From: Pseudonocardia sp. CNS-004 | GTDB lineage: Bacteria; Actinomycetota; Actinomycetes; Mycobacteriales; Pseudonocardiaceae | Direction: 5' to 3' | Length of the DNA: 32,648 bases | Assembly (NCBI GenBank): GCA_001942185.1 | Contig: MKJV01000138.1 | Coordinates: 1-32,648, forward strand | In this document: positions 1-7,982 of the stretch, one piece after another | How the letters are laid out: every line of letters begins with the position of its first letter | Numbering within the stretch: the first letter of the stretch is position 1 | Translations under genes and position numbers: made by a program | The notes under the pieces: model-generated | What the model was told of the DNA's origin: nothing | Databases searched by the model: none | Seen by the model: only the letters and a program-made list of their open reading frames with translations

Positions 1-435
1 TCACGGCGGCCGCGGCGCCGCGCGCCCGGGAGCTGGCCGCCGAGGCGACGTCGTGCTCGTCGAGGGAGCGGGCGGTCTGCTCGTGCGGTTCACCGACGAC
101 GGCGACACCCTCGCCGACGTCGCCACCCGGCTGAGCGCCCCGGTCCTCGTCGTCACGGCAGCGGGTCTCGGCACGCTGAACGCGTCCGAGCTGACCGCGG
201 AGGCACTGGCCCGGCGCGGGCTGGGCTGCCTCGGGTTCGTCGTCGGCAGCTGGCCTGCCGAGCCCGACCTCGCGGCGCGGTGCAACCTGCACGACCTGCC
301 CGCCGTCACCGGCTGCCGGCTGCTGGGCGCCGTGCCGAAGGGTCCGGCGGCCTCCCGCCCGGCGAGTTCGCCGCGGTCGCACGTCACAGTCTGGCGCCCG
401 ATCTGGGTGGCGGGTGGCAGACTCCCGACGCGTGA
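1..435 (+). CDS. bioD: Dethiobiotin synthetase, C-terminal part (frameshifted as read)
   Basis: ATP-dependent dethiobiotin synthetase catalyses ring closure of 7,8-diaminopelargonate with CO2, the step before biotin synthase. Only the C-terminal part is in the window. The motif VLVEGAGGLLVRF near position 53 is the family's VEGAGG segment, followed by the Rossmann-like core (SAPVLVVTAAGLGTLN) and a LGAVP strand. Two apparent one-base losses break the frame: near 43 (ARELAAE leads into DVVLVEG only after a shift) and near 346, after which PPGEFAAVARHSLAPDLG runs to a TGA at 433-435. That stop overlaps the bioB GTG by four bases (GTGA), so the two genes look translationally coupled. Identity is firm from the VEGAGG motif plus the bioB neighbour; the frameshifts look like sequence errors. 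Confidence 0.85.
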   Translation, partial: SRRPRRRAPGSWPPRRRRARRGSGRSARAVHRRRRHPRRRRHPAERPGPRRHGSGSRHAERVRADRGGTGPARAGLPRVRRRQLACRARPRGAVQPARPARRHRLPAAGRRAEGSGGLPPGEFAAVARHSLAPDLGGGWQTPDA

Positions 436-1439
436 CGACGACGCAGCTCGCCATCCTCGACACCGCCCGGTCCCAGGTCCTGGAGGAGGGGGTCGGCCTC
501 ACGCAGGCGCAGACCCTCGACGTCCTGCGGCTGCCCGACGAGGCGCTCGAACCGCTGCTGGAGCTCGCCCACGAGGTGCGGATGCGCTGGTGCGGCCCGG
601 AGGTCGAGGTCGAGGGCATCATCTCGCTGAAGACCGGCGGGTGCCCCGAGGACTGCCACTTCTGCTCGCAGTCGGGCCTGTTCGACTCGCCGGTGCGTTC
701 GGCGTGGCTGGACGTGCCCTCGCTGGTGGAGGCGGCGAAGCAGACGGCGAAGACCGGGGCCACCGAGTTCTGCATCGTCGCGGCCGTCCGCGGGCCGAAC
801 GAGCGCCTGATGGCGCAGGTGGCCGCCGGGATCGCGGCGATCAAGGACGAGGTCGACATCAACATCGCCTGCTCGCTGGGCATGCTCACCCCCGCGCAGG
901 TCGGTGAGCTCGCCGCGATGGGCGTGCACCGCTACAACCACAACCTGGAGACCGCCCGGTCGCACTTCCCGAACGTCGTCACGACGCACACCTGGGAGGA
1001 GCGGTGGGAGACGCTCTCGCTGGTGCGCGAGGCCGGGATGGAGGTCTGCTGCGGCGGGATCCTGGGAATGGGGGAGTCGGTCGAGCAGCGGGCCGAGTTC
1101 GCCGCTCAGCTGGCCTCGCTCACCCCGGACGAGGTGCCGCTGAACTTCCTGAACCCGCGCCCGGGCACCCCCTTCGGTGACCTGGAGCCGCTCGACGCGC
1201 GCGACGCGTTGCGCGCGGTGGCCGCGTTCCGGCTGGCGCTGCCGCGCACGGTGCTGCGGTTCGCGGGCGGGCGGGAGATCACGCTCGGCGACCTCGGCGC
1301 GCGGCAGGGCCTGCTCGGCGGGATCAACGCGGTGATCGTCGGGAACTACCTGACCACGCTCGGCCGGCCCGCGGAGTCGGACATCGACCTGCTCGGCGAG
1401 CTGCAGATGCCGATCAAGGCCCTGAACGAGACGATCTAG
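432..1439 (+). CDS. bioB: Biotin synthase
   Basis: Radical SAM enzyme that inserts sulfur into dethiobiotin to make biotin. The 335-residue protein carries the CxxxCxxC cluster motif CPEDCHFC at about residues 71-78 for the SAM-binding [4Fe-4S] cluster, preceded by EGIISLKTGG. Later family segments include CSLGMLT, YNHNLETARSHFP, EVCCGGILGMGES and LRFAGGREI, the last two typical of the second cluster environment. I chose GTG at 432 because it overlaps the bioD stop as GTGA; an in-frame GTG at 414 would add six residues. The open reading frame is intact. It lies between bioD and bsaP, as in mycobacteria (Rv1589-Rv1590). Confidence 0.97.
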   Translation: MTTTQLAILDTARSQVLEEGVGLTQAQTLDVLRLPDEALEPLLELAHEVRMRWCGPEVEVEGIISLKTGGCPEDCHFCSQSGLFDSPVRSAWLDVPSLVEAAKQTAKTGATEFCIVAAVRGPNERLMAQVAAGIAAIKDEVDINIACSLGMLTPAQVGELAAMGVHRYNHNLETARSHFPNVVTTHTWEERWETLSLVREAGMEVCCGGILGMGESVEQRAEFAAQLASLTPDEVPLNFLNPRPGTPFGDLEPLDARDALRAVAAFRLALPRTVLRFAGGREITLGDLGARQGLLGGINAVIVGNYLTTLGRPAESDIDLLGELQMPIKALNETI

Positions 1440-1441
1440 CG

Positions 1442-1633
1442 GTGTTCTGCGACCAGTGTGGCGAGCCGACCGCGGAGGGCGTGCACGCGCGGTGCGCCGC
1501 GCGGCGCACGCTGGAGCCGCCGCGGTTCTGTCCGGACTGCGCGCGCCGCATGGTCGTGCAGGTGACGCCGACGGGCTGGACGGCGCGCTGCAGCCGCCAC
1601 GGCGAGCGGGTCAGCGATGGGGTCCGGGCGTAG
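1442..1633 (+). CDS. bsaP: Biotin synthase auxiliary protein (BsaP-like)
   Basis: A 63-residue Cys-rich protein starting two bases after the bioB stop. Cysteines are arranged as C3-x2-C6, C18, C30-x2-C33 and C50 with H53 nearby, which suggests a small metal or iron-sulfur site. It matches in position and style the M. tuberculosis Rv1590 product, described as an auxiliary protein that mycobacterial BioB needs to convert dethiobiotin to biotin. That role is taken from family knowledge; here I see only the cysteine pattern, the size and the tight coupling to bioB. The GTG start at 1442 is the only sensible one given the spacing. A zinc-ribbon protein of other function is the alternative. Confidence 0.82.
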   Translation: MFCDQCGEPTAEGVHARCAARRTLEPPRFCPDCARRMVVQVTPTGWTARCSRHGERVSDGVRA

Positions 1634-1638
1634 CGGAT

Positions 1639-1660
1639 CCGTAGCACCGAGCTGCTACGG
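1639..1660. promoter_or_regulatory. Inverted repeat and -10 box before the Phd/VapC pair (putative autoregulatory operator)
   Basis: Perfect 8-bp arms CCGTAGCA and TGCTACGG with a 6-bp spacer, ending 8 bases before the antitoxin GTG. A TACGGT hexamer at 1656-1661 overlaps the right arm and sits 7 bases from the start codon, as expected for a leaderless promoter. Autorepression by the antitoxin-toxin complex is typical of this family. Binding is inferred. Confidence 0.6.
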
Positions 1661-1668
1661 TTTGAGGC

Positions 1669-1938
1669 GTGCCTGAGACCATCGCCCAACGGCAGCTGCG
1701 CAACGACAGCGGCGAGATCATGCGCCGGGTCGAGGCGGGGGAGAGCTTCGTCATCACCCGCAACGGCAAGCCGGTCGCCGACCTGGTGCCGCACGGCGAC
1801 AATCCGCGAAAGCGGCGGCACACGGGTCGGGAGCTGCAGGAGATGGCCCGCAACCTGCCACCGATCGACGTCGAGCAGTGGCGCCGCGACCGCGAGGCGG
1901 ACGATCTGATCTTCGGCGACGACCGCATCGACTACTGA
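1669..1938 (+). CDS. Phd/YefM-family antitoxin (VapB-type)
   Basis: Antitoxin of 89 residues. The N-terminal half has the Phd/YefM pattern: QRQLRNDSGEIMRRVEAGES, then FVITRNGKPVADLVP, the DNA-binding and dimerisation part. The C-terminal tail (about residues 45-89) is charged, with RRDREADDL, and should wrap the toxin. The start is GTG at 1669, just after a perfect inverted repeat that is the likely operator. The next gene, a PIN-domain toxin, begins one base after its stop. Antitoxins of this family neutralise the toxin and repress their own operon. The pair sits at a point where the synteny with mycobacteria is broken, consistent with a mobile accessory module. Confidence 0.9.
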   Translation: MPETIAQRQLRNDSGEIMRRVEAGESFVITRNGKPVADLVPHGDNPRKRRHTGRELQEMARNLPPIDVEQWRRDREADDLIFGDDRIDY

Positions 1939-1939
1939 C

Positions 1940-2335
1940 GTGCACGCACTGGTCGACACCTGTGTTCTCGTCGACCTGGCGAGCGTCGATCTGGGGGACC
2001 ACCGGGACTCGGTACTGGTCGCGAGCGCGATCAGCGTAGGAGAGCTCGCGTTCGGCGCAGACTCCGGGCCGGATCCGGCGGCCCGGCAGGTCCGGCTGCG
2101 CCACGTCCTCGACACCTACGAGATCCTCCCGTTCGGCGTCGAGGAGGCGAAGCTCTACGGCGTCCTCGCCACGCTCGTGCGGGCCGCCGGCCGCAACCCG
2201 CGGCCCCGTCGCCTCGACCTGCAGATCGCGGCCACCGCGGCGGCGGCCAGGGTGCCGCTGCTCACCGCGAACCCGGCCGACTTCCTCGGCGCCGACCGGC
2301 TGGTCGACGTCGTACCGGTGAAGCGCTCCGGCTGA
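1940..2335 (+). CDS. VapC-family PIN-domain toxin
   Basis: PIN-domain ribonuclease of 131 residues, probably cleaving RNA when freed from its antitoxin. The acidic active-site set is visible: D6 in LVDTCVLVD, E35 in SVGELAFG, D93 in RRLDLQIAA and, near the C-terminus, N111/D114 in TANPADFLG. Length and layout are those of FitB/VapC-type toxins. The GTG start at 1940 follows the antitoxin stop by one base, so the two are co-translated. The gene ends 8 bases before the convergent CGNR regulator. The reading frame is intact and the active-site residues are kept, so it is probably functional. The RNA target cannot be read from the sequence. Confidence 0.92.
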   Translation: MHALVDTCVLVDLASVDLGDHRDSVLVASAISVGELAFGADSGPDPAARQVRLRHVLDTYEILPFGVEEAKLYGVLATLVRAAGRNPRPRRLDLQIAATAAAARVPLLTANPADFLGADRLVDVVPVKRSG

Positions 2336-2343
2336 CGATCGGA

Positions 2344-2860
2344 TCAGCGGGCGCGGCGGCGCCTGCGGTGGTCGGCGACGTGGGCCTGGTTGGCGCACCG
2401 GGTGGTGCAGAAGCGGCGCCTGCCGTTGCGGGAGGTGTCGATGAAGACCGTCTCGCAGCCGGGGCGGTCGCAGCGGCCGATCCGGTGGGGGTCGTCGCAG
2501 AGGGCGTGGGCGAGGCCGCCCGCCGTGTAGGCCTTGACGCGGTGCACGAGCGGGGCGTCGTGCTCGGCGTAGTGGAAGTGCGGGGCCCGGCCGTCGTGCT
2601 GGGAGATGTGGGGTGGGGCGGCGACGTCGGCGAGGAGCTCGTTGACCAGCCGGACGCGCCGGGTCACGTCGGACTCGACGAACACGGCGCGCAGGCGGTC
2701 GCCCACCGCGCCAGTTCGCGCGCGGGCGCGGGGTCGACGTCGCAGGCGGGCCGGTACGTGGACAGGACGTCGTCGAGGGCGAGCGGGTTGAGGTCGGGCC
2801 CGGCGTGACGAGCGCGACCGCGATCTGGGCTGCCGTGCCGCCGTAAGGGTTGAACTGCAC
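2344..2860 (-). CDS. ABATE/CGNR zinc-finger transcriptional regulator (frameshifted as read)
   Basis: Putative DNA-binding regulator. Repaired length is about 172 residues. The N-terminus (FNPYGGTAAQIAVALV, then LNPLALDDVLSTYRP) is the ABATE-type stress domain. The C-terminus carries the CGNR zinc finger: CDRPGCETVFIDTSRNGRRR, then FCTTRCANQAHVADHR, with four cysteines and a basic tail. Two apparent one-base losses, near 2805 and 2705, split it into three frames. I prefer the GTG at 2860 (QFNPYGG directly after it); an ATG at 2887 would add nine residues but overlap the divergent gene. It is divergently transcribed from an EamA transporter across about 25 bp, a usual sign that it controls that transporter. 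Confidence 0.78.
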
Positions 2861-2885
2861 TAGGGCATTACAGCACGGTGGGTGC

Positions 2886-3919
2886 ATGACCGCCGCGCAG
2901 CGTTCGGCAGGCCGAATCGCCGGTCTCTGGTTGGCCGTCGGCGCCGCGCTGGCGATGGGGAGCGCCGCGGCGGCGATGAAGGTGCTGGGGTCCACCGGGC
3001 TGCCGGCCGTGAACGTGGTTCAGGCACGCCTGCTGGTCGCCTGCGCGGCGCTGATGGCCGTGGCGCTGGTGGTGCGCCGGGGCCGGATGTGGGTCGCAAT
3101 GCGCGACTGGTGGCTGGTCGGGGCCTACGGCGTGGTCGGCCTGGCGGCCAACCAGGTGGTGTTCATGATGTCGTTGTCCCGGCTGTCGGTCGGGGTGGCG
3201 CTGCTGCTGGAGTACCTGGCACCGGTGCTGGTGGCGCTGTGGGTGCGGTGCGTGCGGCGCGAGCCGGTGTCGGGCCTGGTGTGGGCCGGGATCACGGCCA
3301 CGCTGCTGGGGCTCGGGATGGTCGGGCGGGTCTGGGCGGGGTTCGCGCTGGACGGGGCCGGGTTCGTGCTGGGGCTGCTCGCGGCGGCCACTATGGCCGC
3401 CAGGATCCTGCTGGCCGATCGCGCCTGCGGCGCCACGACCCGCTGGTGCTGGCGGCGTGGGGCACGACCGTGAGCGCCGCCGCCCTGCTCCTGACCGGGG
3501 TGGCCGCGCCGTTCCCGCTCGACGCGCTCGCGCGGGCCGTGGACCTCGACGGCGTCGCCGTGCCGGTCGTGCTGCTGGTGGCGTGGGTCGGGCTGGTCGG
3601 CACCGCCGGCGGGGGCCTGCTCGCGGTGGTCGTGCAGCGGCTGCTGCCACCGACCGCGGCGAGCCTGGTGCTGACGCTGGAGGTGGTGGTGGGCGCCGGG
3701 CTGGCCTACCTGGTCCTCGGGGAGGCGCCGCTGGGGATCCAGCTCGTCGGCGGAGCGCTGATGCTCGGCGGGGTGGCGCTGGCGCAGGTCGCGATCGCCC
3801 GGCGGGACGGCTCAGTTGACGCTGTGGTCCACCGCGTAGGTGGTGATCGGCGCGGGCACGGCCCCGAGCTCGGAGAGCAGGCTGGTCTCGCGGGCGAGGA
3901 GCCGGCGCAGCAGGCGTAG
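2886..3919 (+). CDS. EamA/DMT-family (RhtA-like) transporter (frameshifted as read)
   Basis: Inner-membrane drug/metabolite transporter with about ten hydrophobic helices in two EamA repeats: first repeat from AGLWLAVGAALAMGSAAAA to FVLGLLAAATMAA, second from DPLVLAAWGTTVSAAALLL to GGALMLGGVALAQ. The conserved LSVGVALLLEYLAPVLVALW and TAASLVLTLEVVVGAGLAYL segments with GE after each are typical of RhtA-like exporters of amino acids or metabolites. One base appears lost near 3423. As read the frame runs to 3919, across the convergent LON gene; one further lost G near 3805-3810 would instead give a stop at 3817-3819, which I think is the natural end. Its substrate cannot be told. The divergent CGNR protein is the likely regulator. 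Confidence 0.85.
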
Positions 3920-4491
3920 CCGTTCCGCGGGCGAGGTGAGTTCCAGCAGGCGCTGGCGGTCGCCGATCGGGAGCAGGCAGTCGGCGGCGAGGATGTGCGG
4001 GAGCGTGCCCGGCGCGACGTCGGCGGCCGGCTCGGTCCACTCGCCGTCCTTCCATGCGTGGTGCAGTAGCGCTGGTGGGCGGCCCGGGCCGCGGCGGCGA
4101 GGATGCGGGTGAGCTCGTCGGAGTCGGCGTCCGCCGGCTCGTCGGGCACGGGTTCGATCGAGCCCACCAGGTAGGGCTTCGACTCGGCGTCCAGGTCGAT
4201 CAGCCGGAACCGGCGCGCACCCTCGGTGGCCAGGTCGAACCGGCCGTCGGGCAGCCGCTGGACGTCGCGCAGCACTGCGGTGCAGCCGATCGTGTGCAGG
4301 CCCGCGATGCCGTCGTCGTCGGGCGCCCAGCCCTCCCGGACCGCGACGACGCCGAACTCGCGGTCGGGCACCGTGCCCGTGACGAGGTCGACGGTGAGCT
4401 GGCGGTAGCGCGGCTCGAAGACGTGCAGCGGCAGCGTCGCCCCGGGCAGCAGCACCGTGCCCAGGGGAAACAGCGGGAGCGTCTCGGCCAC
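3812..4491 (-). CDS. LON substrate-binding-domain protein (frameshifted as read)
   Basis: Stand-alone LON N-terminal domain protein, about 226 residues after repair, without the ATPase or protease parts of Lon. The start LPLFPLGTVLLPGATLPLHV followed by FEPRYRQL is the family hallmark, then GVVAVREG, HTIGCTAVLRDVQRLPDGRF and RRFRLIDLD. One base appears lost near 4071; past it the frame continues AWKDGEWTEPAADV to TTYAVDHSVN and a TGA at 3812-3814. The GTG start lies four bases after the nrtR stop, so both probably share a transcript. The function of this family is poorly known; a role in protein binding is inferred from the domain only. Confidence 0.85.
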
Positions 4492-4495
4492 CCCG

Positions 4496-5206
4496 TTACG
4501 GTACGGCGCCGCGGTTTCCGCCGCCGGGTGGTCCGCCGGGCGCGCGCAGCACGGCGGACGCGTCGGTCACCTGCAGGGTGCGGCCGGTGAAGCGGAAGAG
4601 CGCGGCCGGACGGCCGCCCGCAGGTCCCGGCGGGGCGACGTCGCCGGTGGGCTCGAGGACCTGGCGCCTGGTCAGCACGCGTTGCAGGTTCGTGGCCGAG
4701 ACCGGGTGGCCGAGCGCGGCGACGTAGAGGTCGCGCAGGGCGGAGATCGTGAACTCGCGGGGGGCGAGCGCGAAGCCGAGATTGGTGTAGGAGAGCTTGG
4801 CGCGCAGCCGGTCGCGTGCGTCGTCGACGATCGCGGCGTGGTCGAACGCCGTGGGCGGGAGCGCGGCCAGCGGGTGCCACTGCGTGTCGGCGGGCACGGC
4901 GGGGTCGGCGTCGGCGGGCACGATGCCGAGGAACGCGGTGGCGATGCGGCGCACGCCGGGCACGCGGTCGGGCCGGCTGAACACCCCGAGCTGCTCGACG
5001 TGCGTGACCTCGCGCAGGTCGACCTTCTCCGCGAGCTGGCGGCGGACCGACCGCTCGACGTCCTCGTCGTCGCCGAGGAGGCCGCCGGGGAGGGCCCAGC
5101 GCCCGAGGTCGGGGGGCAGCGCCCGCTGCCAGGCGAGCACCTGCAGCGACCCGCAGCGGATCTGGAGCACCGCGGCGAGCACCTCGTGCTCGGTCGGGCT
5201 CACCAT
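4496..5206 (-). CDS. nrtR: NrtR-type Nudix-domain transcriptional regulator of NAD synthesis
   Basis: A 236-residue protein with an N-terminal Nudix fold (about 8-140) and a C-terminal winged-helix part (about 150-225, with TISALRDLYVAALGHPVSAT then NLQRVLTRR), the architecture of NrtR. The Nudix box starts normally (WALPGGLLGDDEDVERS) but reads RRQLAEK where active enzymes have REL-EE, so catalytic glutamates are missing and a ligand-sensing role is likely. NrtR proteins sense ADP-ribose or related NAD products and repress NAD genes. Here it faces nadABC across 150 bp that hold a strong palindrome. Start ATG at 5206, with TACGAT at 5214-5219 seven bases upstream (leaderless). The frame is intact. 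Confidence 0.88.
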   Translation of the reverse strand: MVSPTEHEVLAAVLQIRCGSLQVLAWQRALPPDLGRWALPGGLLGDDEDVERSVRRQLAEKVDLREVTHVEQLGVFSRPDRVPGVRRIATAFLGIVPADADPAVPADTQWHPLAALPPTAFDHAAIVDDARDRLRAKLSYTNLGFALAPREFTISALRDLYVAALGHPVSATNLQRVLTRRQVLEPTGDVAPPGPAGGRPAALFRFTGRTLQVTDASAVLRAPGGPPGGGNRGAVP

Positions 5207-5310
5207 GATTCGGATCGTAGGGTGCCCGCTCCCGTACCCGGCGTGAACACCGGGTTGCGTCGCGGTGAGGTCCCGGTCACGAGGAGGGGGTGCCCCGGCG
5301 CTCCCGCTGT

Positions 5311-5345
5311 TAGTATCCACCTGTTTCCGACTGAGAGTCGAAAAC
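5311..5345 (+). promoter_or_regulatory. nadA promoter with putative NrtR operator
   Basis: A TAGTAT hexamer at 5311-5316 fits a -10 box. Directly after it, at 5323-5345, lies a palindrome with arms GTTTCCGACT and AGTCGAAAAC around GAG, 9 of 10 pairs matching. A repressor bound there would cover the transcription start. A ribosome site AGGAGG follows at 5347-5352, four bases before the nadA ATG. Assignment to NrtR rests on the divergent nrtR gene. Confidence 0.7.
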
Positions 5346-5356
5346 CAGGAGGGGTC

Positions 5357-6364
5357 ATGACCACAAGCCCGACGCTCGCCGGGGCCCGGCCCGGCGGGAC
5401 GCTCGAACCCGGGTGGGCCGACGAGGTGCGTGAGCTGGCCCGCCGCCGCGACGCCGTGCTGCTGGCGCACAACTACCAGCTGCCGGAGATCCAGGACATC
5501 GCCGACCACACCGGCGACTCGCTCGCGCTCTCCCGGATCGCGGCCGAGTCGCAGGCGTCGACGATCGTGTTCTGCGGCGTGCACTTCATGGCCGAGACCG
5601 CGAAGATCCTCAGCCCGGGCAAGACGGTGCTGATCCCGGACGCGGCCGCCGGCTGCTCCCTCGCCGATTCGATCACGGTCGACCAGCTGCGGGAATGGAA
5701 GGCGGAACACCCCGGCGCCGTCGTGGTCTCGTACGTCAACACGACGGCCGCGGTGAAGGCCGAGACCGACATCTGCTGCACCTCGTCCAACGCCGTCGAG
5801 GTCGTCGCGTCGATCCCGGCCGACCGCGAGGTGCTGTTCCTGCCCGACCAGTTCCTCGGCGCGCACGTCCGCCGCGTGCTGTCGCGGGAGAACATGCACG
5901 TCTGGGCGGGGGAGTGCCACGTGCACGCCGGCATCAACGGCGCCACGCTCACCGCGCAGGCCGAGGCGAACCCGGACGCGGAGCTCTTCGTGCACCCGGA
6001 GTGCGGCTGCGCCACGTCGGCGCTCTACCTCGCGGGCACGGGCGCGGTGCCCGCCGAGCGGGTCAAGATCCTCTCGACGGGCGGGATGCTCGACGCCGCA
6101 CGCACGTCCCGCGCGTCGTCGGTGCTCGTGGCCACCGAGGTCGGCATGCTGCACCAGCTGCGCCGGGCCGCACCCGAGATCGACTTTCGCGCCGTGAACG
6201 ACCGCGCGTCCTGCCGCTACATGAAGATGATCACCCCGGAGAAGCTGCTGCGCGCGCTGCGCGAGGGCCGCGACGAGGTGCACGTCGACCCCGAGCTCGC
6301 CGCCCGCGGCCGCGCCGCCGTCCAGCGGATGATCGAGATCGGCCGGCCTGGCGGCGGCGAATGA
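5357..6364 (+). CDS. nadA: Quinolinate synthase
   Basis: Condenses iminoaspartate with dihydroxyacetone phosphate to quinolinate in de novo NAD synthesis; binds one [4Fe-4S] cluster through three cysteines. The 335-residue protein shows LLAHNYQLPEIQDIADHTGD, then VFCGVHFMAETAKIL (C73), DICCTSSNAVEVV (C140/C141) and HPECGCATSALY, plus ILSTGGML and SCRYMKMITPEKLL. Length and motifs match the family. The ATG at 5357 has a strong AGGAGG ribosome site four bases away, unlike most genes here. The gene heads nadA-nadB-nadC and its stop overlaps the nadB start (ATGA). Transcription is probably repressed by NrtR. Confidence 0.98.
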   Translation: MTTSPTLAGARPGGTLEPGWADEVRELARRRDAVLLAHNYQLPEIQDIADHTGDSLALSRIAAESQASTIVFCGVHFMAETAKILSPGKTVLIPDAAAGCSLADSITVDQLREWKAEHPGAVVVSYVNTTAAVKAETDICCTSSNAVEVVASIPADREVLFLPDQFLGAHVRRVLSRENMHVWAGECHVHAGINGATLTAQAEANPDAELFVHPECGCATSALYLAGTGAVPAERVKILSTGGMLDAARTSRASSVLVATEVGMLHQLRRAAPEIDFRAVNDRASCRYMKMITPEKLLRALREGRDEVHVDPELAARGRAAVQRMIEIGRPGGGE

Positions 6365-7982
6365 CGGCGCCGATCCGTGGATCAGCAGGCGGATCCACGG
6401 TGCGCTGGGAGGCGGAGGCCGATCTCGTGGTCGTCGGGTCCGGGGTCGCCGGGCTCACCGCCGCGCTGGACGCCGCCGAGCTCGGCCTGCGCGTCGTCGT
6501 CGTCACGAAGGACGCCGTCGACGCCGGTTCCACCCGCTACGCGCAGGGGGGCGTCGCCGTGGTGCTGGGCGACGTGGCGGGCGACAGCATCGACGCGCAC
6601 GTCGCCGACACCCTCACCGCGGGCGCCGGGCTCTCCGACGCCGCGGCCGTCGCGGAGATCCTCGCCGACGGGCCCGCCGCGGTCGCGCGGCTGCGGCGCG
6701 TGGGGCCGTGTTCGACCCCGGCCCGGACGGCCGTCCCGCCCGAGCCCGGGAGGGCGGGCACTCGGCGTTCCGCGTGGTGCACGCAGGCGGCGACGCCACC
6801 GGAGCCGAGGTGGAACGCGCACTGCTGGCGGCCACGACCGACCGGCGGCTGCCGCTCCTCGCGGGCCACGTCGCCGTCGACGCGCTGCGCGACGACCGCG
6901 GCGCGGTGGCCGGGCTCGCGGTGCTCGACGACGCGGGCCGACCCGGGGCGCTGCGCTCGCCCGCGGTGCTGCTGGCGAGCGGCGGCTACGGCCAGCTGTA
7001 CGCGAGCACGACCAACCCGGCCACGGCCACCGGCGACGGCGTGGCGCTCGCGCTGCGGGCCGGCGCCGCGGCGGCGGACCTGGAGTTCGTGCAGTTCCAC
7101 CCCACCGTCCTCTACACCGGGCCTGCCGTGGGCCGCAGACCGCTGGTCACCGAGGCCGTGCGCGGCGAGGGCGCGGTGCTGCTCGACCGCGCCGGCCGCC
7201 GGTTCATGACCGGCGTGCACCCGCTCGCCGACCTCGCCCCGCGCGACGTCGTGGCGGCGGCGATCACCCGCACGCTCGCCGCCACCGGCGCCGACTGCGT
7301 GCACCTGGACGCCACGGCGCTCCCGGACTTCTCCCGCCGCTTCCCCACCGTGTACGCCGCGTGCCGGGAGGCCGGGATCGACCCGGTGCGCGAACCCATC
7401 CCGGTCACACCCGCCGCGCACTACGCGTGCGGCGGCGTGGTCAGCGACCTGCACGGGCGCACGACCGTCCGCGGGCTCTACGCCGCGGGCGAGGTGGCCC
7501 GCACCGGCCTGCACGGCGCCAACCGGCTCGCGTCCAACTCGCTGCTCGAGGGCCTCGTGGTCGGGGCACGGGCGGCGCGGGCGGTGGCCGCCGACCGGGA
7601 GACCCTGCGGCCGACGGCGGCCGAGTGCCTGGCCGCGTCGCCCGCGGTACCGATCGCGCCCCGCGACGTCGTCCAGCAGGCCATGACGGCGGCGGCCGGC
7701 ATCGGCCGCGACGCCGCGGGCCTCGCCGCCGCGTCCGACCGGGTCGAGGCCGTCACCTCGGTGGCCGTGCCCGCCGGCCGGGCGGGCGTGGAGGAGGCCG
7801 CGCTCACCCTGCTCGCCCAGGCCGTGCTCGCCGCCGCCGGCACCCGTACGGAGAGCCGGGGCTGCCACGTGCGCACCGACTTCCCCGATCGCGACGACCG
7901 GTGGCAGCGCGCGAGCCTCGAAATCACCCTCGACACGACCGGCCGACCGGTCGTGCGGACCGGAACGGCGGTGGCGGCATGA
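6361..7982 (+). CDS. nadB: L-aspartate oxidase (frameshifted as read)
   Basis: Flavoenzyme oxidising L-aspartate to iminoaspartate, supplying NadA. The N-terminal dinucleotide fold ADLVVVGSGVAGLTAALDAA and the STRYAQGGVAVVLGD segment bind FAD. Later come RVVHAGGDATGAEVERAL, LASGGYGQLY, FVQFHPTVLY, RFMTGVHPLADLAPRDVVA, AHYACGGVVSDLHGRT and GLYAAGEVARTGLHGANRLA, all family signatures, then the C-terminal helical domain. One G appears lost from the GGGG run near 6705 (VG then AVFDPGPDG). Repaired length is 540 residues. The ATG overlaps the nadA stop by four bases and its own TGA overlaps the nadC ATG. Confidence 0.95.

Noticed and set aside
1..907. Single fused reading frame over bioD and the start of bioB
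   Set aside because: After about position 346 that frame is a shadow; BioD continues in another frame to 435 and BioB starts at 432.
5207..6283. Long minus-strand open frame extending upstream of nrtR across nadA
   Set aside because: It has no protein-family features, overlies the clear nadA gene and arises from GC-rich codon bias; nrtR starts at 5206.
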